Source: Planctomycetaceae bacterium (lineage in GTDB: Bacteria > Planctomycetota > Planctomycetia > Pirellulales > Thermoguttaceae). Taken from it: a stretch of DNA of 8,285 nt. The stretch is from contig JAITBS010000459.1 of assembly GCA_031283515.1 (NCBI GenBank), positions 1 to 8,285 on the forward strand, given 5' to 3'. The first letter of the stretch is position 1; every line of letters starts with the position of its first letter. The notes below the pieces were generated by a model. It searched no databases. It had not been told where the DNA came from and saw nothing but the letters and a program-made list of their open reading frames with translations. The translations under genes were made by a program, and so were the position numbers. Below, piece by piece: positions 1 through 5,715 of this stretch.

Positions 1-1214
1 GAAGCACAAACGCCTAATACCGTTTGTGGACGAATCGGCGGTACGGAATGAATTTCCGTCAACTCTAATTCCTTGTCGAAAAGTAAGTTATTGTTACGGT
101 GCGGACAAGGAGTTTGAGAAAACAACAAACCAAGATTGGAAACAGTCGCCGTTGTCCAGCAACGATTTTGATTAATCATTTTTGAATAACTGCCAAACAG
201 TTTCCGATAAACCGTCAACCCGTAAATCAATGCCAAACCAAGATTACAATTTTTAATGTGACACATTTCATGGTGAATTCCCCGCAAAAAGGAAATTGTG
301 TTGCGAATACGATTGGGTTTTCTGTCCAGAAATACCATACTCACAATATTAGCAGCAGGCATGGAATAATCATTCGGTGTTCGCAGATTGGTTGGTATCG
401 CAATACGAAGACGACCATGTTGTCCGGTAATGTTTTCCTGTTCCCGCCAATCATTCATCACAAGAAATAAATAATGCAACATAAAATCATTGATTGTTAC
501 ACCGGTTGATTTCGCCGATGCCCGAACTTGTTTTGTTTCCTCTTCACTGAATGTACGGCTGAAAATTGCGGGAAAATCGGTTGGCGGTAAACGTTTTGAT
601 AAATCCGGTTTTTGCGGAATCAACGAAATAATTCGGTTAAAAAGAAATGTTCTGGCACGTTCAAGTCCCCAAATCTGACGCGGTAAATTCCAAAAAAATG
701 TACCTAATGTCTGACCATAGCAACCACGATATTGCAAATGAGCCGGATGAACCGGTTCTCGTAACAATAAAACATCAGAACTTAAAAAACCTTTTTGTAC
801 GGAATACTCAAGCAAAAGGTCTTCGAGAAACCGTTGCATTCCAACAGCATCACATGCAGAATGATGAACCTCACACCAAAGATCACTTTGTTGATTGGGT
901 TGTTCCTCTAAAGTGATTTTCAATGCCGGTTCATATTCCAGATTGATTCCTTGTGCGTGAAAAGTTCCTCGATGAATTTCGATTGTTCCTTCAAATGCTT
1001 TCCATCGAAAATATCCTGACGGTGTTTTTTCCACAACAGAACAAAGCAAAGGATGAATCCTCAAAACTTTTTGCAACGATTGCGATAAAAGATCAACATC
1101 AAACCGACCCCGAAATCGTAACTGCATAAAACAACTCATCGGATAAACCGGATGATTGTCCGTCAACATATATTCTTCAAACGGTGTCAGGAAAAATTGA
1201 AAGCCGTTTTTCAT
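1..1214 (-). CDS. Condensation/WS-DGAT-like acyltransferase, partial (C-terminus beyond the window)
   Basis: An uninterrupted reading frame of 404 codons starts at ATG 1214-1212 and runs off the left edge without a stop. The diagnostic motif is HHSACDAVG at residues 117-125, matching the HHxxxDG active site of the CoA-dependent acyltransferase superfamily (NRPS condensation domains, WS/DGAT wax synthases, PapA and alcohol acetyltransferases). The usual Gly after Asp122 is Ala. Further support comes from IPTNLR near 273-278, resembling the PVNLR block of WS/DGAT and alcohol acetyltransferases, and TVSNLG near 357-362, resembling the late SN-G motif. These proteins usually have 400-480 residues, so most of the protein is present. 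By family knowledge, His118 would act as the general base in acyl transfer to a hydroxyl or amine. The real substrate cannot be read from sequence. An upstream in-frame stop at 1253-1251 and the lack of another ATG fix the start. No Shine-Dalgarno sequence is seen. It lies 103 bases downstream of the Wzt-like ATPase gene, so a role in modifying an exported glycan or lipid is possible but is inference. Confidence 0.85.
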   Translation of the reverse strand, partial: MKNGFQFFLTPFEEYMLTDNHPVYPMSCFMQLRFRGRFDVDLLSQSLQKVLRIHPLLCSVVEKTPSGYFRWKAFEGTIEIHRGTFHAQGINLEYEPALKITLEEQPNQQSDLWCEVHHSACDAVGMQRFLEDLLLEYSVQKGFLSSDVLLLREPVHPAHLQYRGCYGQTLGTFFWNLPRQIWGLERARTFLFNRIISLIPQKPDLSKRLPPTDFPAIFSRTFSEEETKQVRASAKSTGVTINDFMLHYLFLVMNDWREQENITGQHGRLRIAIPTNLRTPNDYSMPAANIVSMVFLDRKPNRIRNTISFLRGIHHEMCHIKNCNLGLALIYGLTVYRKLFGSYSKMINQNRCWTTATVSNLGLLFSQTPCPHRNNNLLFDKELELTEIHSVPPIRPQTVLGVCA

Positions 1215-1238
1215 TCGATTTTTTTTAACAATAATATG

Positions 1239-1303
1239 AATAGTTACTAGTTATGAGTTAATAGTTAATAGTATCACATGCAACGTTTTAACTGTTAATA
1301 GTT
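1239..1303. repeat. Degenerate 7-base tandem repeat (AATAGTT)
   Basis: Five contiguous heptamers occupy 1239-1273: AATAGTT, ACTAGTT, ATGAGTT, AATAGTT, AATAGTA. Two more (AACTGTT, AATAGTT) lie at 1290-1303 after a 16-base interruption. The repeat fills most of the gap between the ATPase stop codon and the acyltransferase start. The outer pair at 1290-1303 is also partly self-complementary (TAACT and AGTTA). No T-tract follows on the minus strand, so it is not a standard intrinsic terminator. Low-complexity heptamer tracts of this type occur between genes in several bacterial groups. Function is unknown. Confidence 0.75.
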
Positions 1304-1317
1304 ACAAAAACAAAAGA

Positions 1318-2625
1318 CTAATCGGCGTTCATTTGCGGACTTGTTATTGTCCAAGAAATGACCGGTGCAAGATAACCTTGTCGAGGTTGTTCCCAATAAG
1401 GCGAATGACCCGGAACGCCTTCAACCTGAAATGTTATCCGAATAGTTTGTTCATTCGGATCAATAAGATTGCGAACACGATATTGATGTACATAAAGTGC
1501 TAATGTATAAGTTCCCGTATGCAGCCAATGAGTCGGCAATTTTGAAGTAAACGTTACAGAACCGGCAGCCGGACAAGAAACCTTTTCAAACATCGTATCA
1601 AGTTGCGATGTTGTAAACAAGGCGACGCCGTTTTCTGTAAAAAGAACATATCCAACTCCCAAATCACTGTCAGGTTCTTCAACAGTTCCCTCAATAACAA
1701 CATAAACCTCATCATCAGGATGAATCAATCCTGTCAGTATGTTGTGTTGAGAGTCTGTCAAACAGATTCGAACCGGAGTAAACAGAGAATCATGATAACA
1801 CTTGTCCGCGTTTATCCATTGATAAAGTTCACCGGAACGTAACAATGTACCGCTGTAACGGTTAATGGCTTCGGAAACATTATTTGTATCAAGCTGTACT
1901 CGACCATGTTCCAACAAAACAATCCGATTACAAAGCCGATTAATTGTTTCCATATTATGCGAGACAAATAACACCGTTCGTCCTTCATTTTTTGTTACAT
2001 CCCGCATCCGACCAAGACATTTTTTTTGAAATTCTGTATCGCCGACCGCCAACACCTCATCAACCAACAGAATTTCCGCATCCAAATGCGCCGCCACCGC
2101 AAATGCCAAGCGAACATACATACCTGAAGAATAACGTTTGACCGGTGTATCAAGAAATCGTTCAACACCGGAAAAATCAACGATTTGATCAAATTTACGA
2201 AGAATTTCACGGCGAGTCATTCCAAGAATAGCACCGTTCAAAAAAATATTTTCACGCCCTGTCAATTCCGTATGAAATCCGGTACCAACTTCTAAAAGTG
2301 AGGCAATTCGTCCACTGAAAATGATGCGTCCGTTGCTCGGAACGGTAATTCGTGACAAAATTTTAAGCAATGTCGATTTACCGGCTCCGTTGACTCCGAT
2401 AATACCAAGTGTTTCTCCGGCTTGCACATGAAATGATACATCGTCCAAAGCAAGGAACCGCCTCGAACCAGTAGAATGAGCCGCATCAAGCCGTTGATTG
2501 GGATCATCCTTACCACGCCAACGTGCCCACATCGATTGAAGATCGTGCATTAAGGTTCCGTAACCAATCACTCCCAATTGATATTCCTTACTTACATGTT
2601 CAATGTTAATTACAATATTTGTCAT
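1318..2625 (-). CDS. Wzt-like ABC transporter ATPase with C-terminal glycan-binding domain
   Basis: A 435-residue cytoplasmic ATPase of the polysaccharide/O-antigen export class (Wzt/TagH/KpsT type). Visible motifs: Walker A GVNGAGKST at 77-85; the family hallmark EVGTGFHTELTGREN at about 112-126; a signature loop YSSGM at 165-169 in place of canonical LSGGQ, typical of this class; Walker B ILLVDE at 185-190 followed by VLAVGD; and the switch histidine in VSHN at 221-224. Residues from about 265 to 430 form a separate beta-rich region matching the Wzt C-terminal domain in position and length, which in known members recognises the capped end of the glycan. The open frame extends upstream to 2868, but that part is hydrophobic, unlike the family, and overlaps the permease gene in another frame. 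I therefore chose ATG 2625-2623, where MTNIVINIEHVSKEY begins as the family should. No Wzm-type ABC-2 permease is in the window, so its partner must be elsewhere. No Shine-Dalgarno sequence precedes it. Confidence 0.93.
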   Translation of the reverse strand: MTNIVINIEHVSKEYQLGVIGYGTLMHDLQSMWARWRGKDDPNQRLDAAHSTGSRRFLALDDVSFHVQAGETLGIIGVNGAGKSTLLKILSRITVPSNGRIIFSGRIASLLEVGTGFHTELTGRENIFLNGAILGMTRREILRKFDQIVDFSGVERFLDTPVKRYSSGMYVRLAFAVAAHLDAEILLVDEVLAVGDTEFQKKCLGRMRDVTKNEGRTVLFVSHNMETINRLCNRIVLLEHGRVQLDTNNVSEAINRYSGTLLRSGELYQWINADKCYHDSLFTPVRICLTDSQHNILTGLIHPDDEVYVVIEGTVEEPDSDLGVGYVLFTENGVALFTTSQLDTMFEKVSCPAAGSVTFTSKLPTHWLHTGTYTLALYVHQYRVRNLIDPNEQTIRITFQVEGVPGHSPYWEQPRQGYLAPVISWTITSPQMNAD

Positions 2626-2683
2626 AAAAATAAAGAATGAGAAATAATGGAAAACGGAGGAACTGAGAAAGTGAAACAAGTAA

Positions 2684-3538
2684 TTAACGTTTACGGAAGA
2701 GAAATGATTTACAGCGGAGAAGTGAGAGAAGATAGCCAACAGCAGCAACCATGACAATGGCGGGACCAGAAGAGAGATTGAAGTAAACACTAATGAAAAG
2801 ACCAAGCCATGTAACAATCCAACCAAACAGAACCGCAAGAACACAAATCGGAAAAAGACGTTTGGCAAATCGACATGCGGTTGCAGCCGGAAGCGTCAGC
2901 ATGGCAATCACCAACACAATACCAACAATACGAACCAACAAAACAACCGTTAATGCCGTTAAAATAAGCAACAGTTGAAAATAAAACATCGTCGGAATAC
3001 CGCGAAGCCGTGAAAATTCTTCGTCAAAACAAACTGCTTCCAGACGTTTGAAAAAGACAAGAACAAGGCAGAGAACAATAATACTAAGTGATGAAACTAA
3101 AATAACATCAGTTTGAGTAATAAGGAGAATGTTACCGAAAAGATAATTTGAAATATTGATATTGCCCGGAGTTAATTCGAGAAGCAGCAAACCAAGTGCC
3201 ATTCCAAACGCCCAGATAACACCAATTATTGTATCTTCACGTTCTTTGGCTTGAGTTTGGATCAAACCAATCAACATAGCACAAAATACCGCCACAAAAA
3301 CGGAAACACCCATTGGCGGAAACAATACCGATGCGGTGGTTCCGATACAACCTGCCAAGAGATATTGACCGTAAAGTCCGATTCCGATTCCGCCGAAAGC
3401 ACAATGAGCAATCGCTCCGGCAAGATAACCAATCCGGCGAACAACAACAAATGTTCCAATTAAACCAAACGGAATTGCGGCAATGGCTCCAATTAAGAAC
3501 GCCCGTTGCATAAACGGAAACTGAAGTGTTTCAAACAT
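2684..3538 (-). CDS. ABC-3 family metal-type permease (ZnuB/MntB-like)
   Basis: A 284-residue inner-membrane protein, almost entirely hydrophobic with about eight likely membrane segments. This is the usual size for the permease of zinc/manganese/iron uptake ABC transporters. Family landmarks include VVVRRIGYLAGAIAH at about 31-45 (compare the RR-x-ALAHS region of ZnuB), EDTIIGVIWAFGMALGL at 101-117, NYLFGNILLI at 131-140, VLVIAMLTLPAATA at about 208-221 and the late SGPAIVMVAAVGYLLSLL at about 257-274. It would form the membrane channel, working with a cognate ATPase and a periplasmic metal-binding protein. Neither is seen here. The adjacent ATPase is of the polysaccharide-export class and is an unlikely partner. 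The gene starts at ATG 3538-3536 without a Shine-Dalgarno sequence, about 40 bases below a predicted promoter. The metal transported cannot be told from sequence. Confidence 0.9.
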   Translation of the reverse strand: MFETLQFPFMQRAFLIGAIAAIPFGLIGTFVVVRRIGYLAGAIAHCAFGGIGIGLYGQYLLAGCIGTTASVLFPPMGVSVFVAVFCAMLIGLIQTQAKEREDTIIGVIWAFGMALGLLLLELTPGNINISNYLFGNILLITQTDVILVSSLSIIVLCLVLVFFKRLEAVCFDEEFSRLRGIPTMFYFQLLLILTALTVVLLVRIVGIVLVIAMLTLPAATACRFAKRLFPICVLAVLFGWIVTWLGLFISVYFNLSSGPAIVMVAAVGYLLSLLRCKSFLFRKR

Positions 3539-3585
3539 AAAAAATAGGACGGCATAAAGTACAATAATTATGAAACTTTATTTTT

Positions 3586-3614
3586 ATTATAAATGAAATT
3601 AATTACAAAGACAA
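3586..3614 (-). promoter_or_regulatory. Predicted sigma70-type promoter for the permease gene
   Basis: On the minus strand, TTGTCT (3614-3609) is followed by exactly 17 bases and then a perfect TATAAT (3591-3586). Transcription would start near 3578, giving a leader of about 40 bases before the permease ATG. The -35 box lies inside the stem of the terminator that follows the porin gene, so the two elements overlap. Prediction rests only on sequence match and spacing. Confidence 0.65.
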
Positions 3615-3632
3615 GTAAGTGCTTGTCTTTGT
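3605..3632. terminator. Hairpin terminator after the porin gene
   Basis: Perfect 11-base inverted repeat ACAAAGACAAG (3605-3615) and CTTGTCTTTGT (3622-3632) with a 6-base loop. On the plus strand it runs into a T-tract (3632-3637), the classic intrinsic form. On the minus strand, where the porin gene ends 13 bases upstream, the following sequence is AATTAATTT, a weaker U-rich tail. The position directly behind the porin stop argues that it ends porin transcription. It would also block any plus-strand antisense transcript. Confidence 0.8.
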
Positions 3633-3645
3633 TTTTTCATTTTGG

Positions 3646-4995
3646 TTAAAACAGATACACAAATCCGCATCCGGCGGAAAATTGTTCTCGTTTCCTGCCG
3701 TAATTAAATGGGCGTGAGTCTTGGGCAAAATCGTAACGCAATTCCGGCCGGATGTTGAGCCGGTTGTATGGCGACCAGTTTAGCCCCAATGTGACGCCAT
3801 ACAAATCACCGGTGTAGTTACCGGTAAACGGTCGGGAAAAACCGGCATCACTCATCCATTGGTTAGCATGAATTTGATCAAACCGAAGCCCAATCTTCAA
3901 ATGTTGGTAAATTTGGAACGTTAAATAATGTGCGGTACCAAAATAAGTTGCGTCGGACGCCGTATGTCCGCCGTTACGGTCTCCGATGTTCCATTGGAAA
4001 GTGTAATGCCAACGCGGTGAAATCATCCAATTTACTGCAAACGTATGTTGAAATATTGTTCCGCCTTGATGATATTCGCCGTTTTTGTAACGACCATTGC
4101 CAAGACTGGCGGCATACACGGTGTACCAAACGGAAATAGACGAAATCGGACGCCAGTAAATACCGCCGAGAAAACCGTGATCATCAAAATCATTACGGAA
4201 ACTATTGTCTGCTCCCTGAACGTAACCAAAATCCAGCCAGAGATTCGGTTTGCAACGGTATTCCGCTAAAACACCGCTGTGAGTTTGCGGTTCGGTGTAG
4301 AATAAATTGGAATGACTATAAAATGTTGATTTTGCCGCTTCAAATTGTTCAACACCGAGAAGTGTTTCAAATTTACCGATTTTAACCGATAAATTTTTGT
4401 AGCCTAAACTACCGTAAATCTGCGGCAAGGAAACATAGTAATCACGAGCATGTCCCCGATAGTCGAACGAAGCATCTCCATAACTTTGCGATAACCACGC
4501 ATCCATACCAAATAAGAAATCAGTTTTAAATCCCCAATCAAAACCATGTTGTGTTTGAAGGTCTCTTTTTAAACCGATCCAAAATTGGTTTAATATTGGA
4601 TTTGCCGATTTAACATTGCCTAATAACGAGGAATTACCGGAATTGAGAGTTTGATAATCTTCACTGTGTCCTTCGCGTGATATTGTACTGAAATGCTGAT
4701 TCGTGCTGCCTTTGCTGTTGACAAAAAATCCGCCTTCCAGCCAACCGTAAAACCGAAGTCTTTTCCAAAACGAACAAGTTTCTGTACAATTAATCAGTTG
4801 TTTCTGTTCATTGTTTTCATGACACGGAGTCATCGGAACGGAATTGTCCAGACTATTGGGTGAATTGAGATACCGTACAATATAACCCGGCATTGAATAC
4901 GTTGTCTTAGAATTGTATTGCTCTGCGGATCGAAGTTCTCCGGCAGCAATCACGAATAAAACGTATAAAAAACTAAAAAACAATACTTTTTTCAC
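3646..4995 (-). CDS. Outer-membrane beta-barrel porin, BBP2 (OmpL-like) family
   Basis: A 449-residue protein with a signal peptide (MKKVLFF, hydrophobic core, probable cleavage after LRSA at residue 24). After a spacer of about 55 residues come alternating aromatic/polar beta-strands, ending in the C-terminal phenylalanine (FVYLF) used for outer-membrane insertion. Landmarks of the BBP2/DUF1597 porins include PQIYGSLGYKNLSVKIGKF at about 191-209 and FYSHSNLFYTEPQTHSGVLA at about 225-244. Porins of this family form diffusion channels in the outer membrane, and the family is common in planctomycetes. The start is GTG 4995-4993, supported by AAGGAG seven bases upstream. The gene appears monocistronic: a strong terminator hairpin lies 53-100 bases upstream of it and another directly behind it. 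The solute cannot be predicted. Confidence 0.88.
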   Translation of the reverse strand: MKKVLFFSFLYVLFVIAAGELRSAEQYNSKTTYSMPGYIVRYLNSPNSLDNSVPMTPCHENNEQKQLINCTETCSFWKRLRFYGWLEGGFFVNSKGSTNQHFSTISREGHSEDYQTLNSGNSSLLGNVKSANPILNQFWIGLKRDLQTQHGFDWGFKTDFLFGMDAWLSQSYGDASFDYRGHARDYYVSLPQIYGSLGYKNLSVKIGKFETLLGVEQFEAAKSTFYSHSNLFYTEPQTHSGVLAEYRCKPNLWLDFGYVQGADNSFRNDFDDHGFLGGIYWRPISSISVWYTVYAASLGNGRYKNGEYHQGGTIFQHTFAVNWMISPRWHYTFQWNIGDRNGGHTASDATYFGTAHYLTFQIYQHLKIGLRFDQIHANQWMSDAGFSRPFTGNYTGDLYGVTLGLNWSPYNRLNIRPELRYDFAQDSRPFNYGRKREQFSAGCGFVYLF

Positions 4996-5002
4996 GGTAA
5001 TT

Positions 5003-5008
5003 CTCCTT
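5003..5008 (-). promoter_or_regulatory. Ribosome binding site of the porin gene, fixes the GTG start
   Basis: AAGGAG on the minus strand, followed by the 7-base spacer AATTACC and then GTG. It decides in favour of the GTG start at 4995. The block AAGGAGAATTA also precedes the DUF1559 gene. Confidence 0.85.
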
Positions 5009-5047
5009 TCGGAAAAAAAAGGGGGATGAAAATATTTCCGTTACCGT

Positions 5048-5094
5048 AAAAAAAAAACGGCAACGAACTGTCTTAACAGGCAATCCGTTGCCGT
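5048..5094 (-). terminator. Strong intrinsic terminator or attenuator upstream of the porin gene
   Basis: On the minus strand, ACGGCAACG (5094-5086) pairs perfectly with CGTTGCCGT (5065-5057). A smaller inner hairpin (CTGT, TAAG, ACAG) sits between the arms. Ten consecutive T residues follow at once (5057-5048). This is the best intrinsic terminator in the window on the gene strand. It lies about 600 bases beyond the CE15 stop but only 53 bases before the porin start, so it either ends a non-coding transcript or acts as an attenuator in the porin leader. Confidence 0.85.
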
Positions 5095-5517
5095 AAATGA
5101 TCTTTTCCTACTTCTTGAAAAAACAAAAAAACAAGGTTTAAGGAAAATACCAATTGATTCTTTTGTATCAATTAATTCTTTGTGATGAGTTATGAGGGGT
5201 TGTCGAAAATAGAAGTGATATTTCAATGAGTTGTCTGTAATACCAATTCGACAAACAATGTTTCTATGAGCAGAAAGTTTGAGAAAAATTTCAAGAATTA
5301 TTAAAGTATCCCTACTATAAACATACTGTATGGAGCAACACGACCGATTGAAAAAGAGTCCGCAACCGCTAAGGTTTACCCAATTGAATTGTGAATATCG
5401 AAAAAAATAAACGATAAAATCGTAACTGTTTACAATAGTTTCGGAAGTAATTGTCTATTTTATTAATCGTTCGAATAGCTCGTTCAAACAGTCCTCCGAT
5501 GACGCAGATAAATATTA

Positions 5518-5688
5518 AGTCCGCAAATTTTCGCAAATTTTCACAGATTTTCGCCGATTTTTAAAAGGTTTATTGAAATCGAATCGAATCTCCCTACCTT
5601 TTATCTGTTCTCTTTTTGTGTTTCTTTATTTCGTTTGTTTCGTCATTCTCAAAAAATAATCTGTGAAAATTTGCGTAATCTGCGGACT
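5518..5688. repeat. Nested inverted-repeat element, about 171 bases, MITE-like
   Basis: The left arm at about 5518-5549 starts AGTCCGCA and ends TTTTCACAGATT. It matches the reverse complement of the right arm at 5658-5688 (AGTCCGCAGATTA then CGCAAATTTTCACAGATT) with about three differences including one gap. Inside lies a second perfect inverted repeat, TAAAAGGT (5562-5569) with ACCTTTTA (5596-5603). No coding capacity and no obvious target-site duplication was found. It could be a miniature inverted-repeat element, a REP-like dispersed palindrome, or a large RNA hairpin ending CE15 transcription. Confidence 0.65.
5522..5561. repeat. Four tandem 10-base units with phased A/T tracts
   Basis: The units are CGCAAATTTT, CGCAAATTTT, CACAGATTTT and CGCCGATTTT: two perfect copies followed by two diverged copies. 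The AAATTTT tracts recur about every helical turn, an arrangement known to favour intrinsic DNA bending. It forms part of the left arm of the larger inverted repeat. Confidence 0.8.
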
Positions 5689-5715
5689 AAAAACTCTACA
5701 AGACTTTCGGAAAAT

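Larger units (their letters stand above)
4996..5715. other. 720-base intergenic region between CE15 and porin genes, no credible gene
   Basis: I find no protein with a recognisable domain on either strand. A 61-codon frame at 5226-5041 reads straight through the terminator hairpin and is not credible. From right to left the region holds a nested inverted-repeat element (5518-5688) with a phased 10-base repeat, small hairpins at 5411-5423 and 5424-5440, a palindrome CATACTGTATG at 5322-5332 beside a TATAGT box (5319-5314), an inverted repeat AATTGAT/ATCAATT at 5152-5173, the intrinsic terminator at 5048-5094 and the porin ribosome binding site. It is well placed to be a porin control region or to encode a small RNA ending near 5048. 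No known riboswitch class was recognised. Confidence 0.6.

Noticed and set aside
490..916. Plus-strand frames of 62 and 89 codons in the left part of the window
   Set aside because: They are antisense to the continuous acyltransferase frame carrying HHSACDA, IPTNLR and TVSNLG motifs.
1239..1303. Possible CRISPR array or direct-repeat array
   Set aside because: Units are only seven bases long with no unique spacers of regular length and no cas genes nearby.
5041..5226. A 61-codon minus-strand frame before the porin gene
   Set aside because: It includes the whole terminator hairpin and T-tract, has no upstream GGAG and no protein-like pattern.
5359..5376. A stretch GTCCGCAACCGCTAAGG that recalls part of the cobalamin riboswitch core
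   Set aside because: It is on the plus strand, opposite to all genes, and the other conserved blocks of that riboswitch are not present around it.
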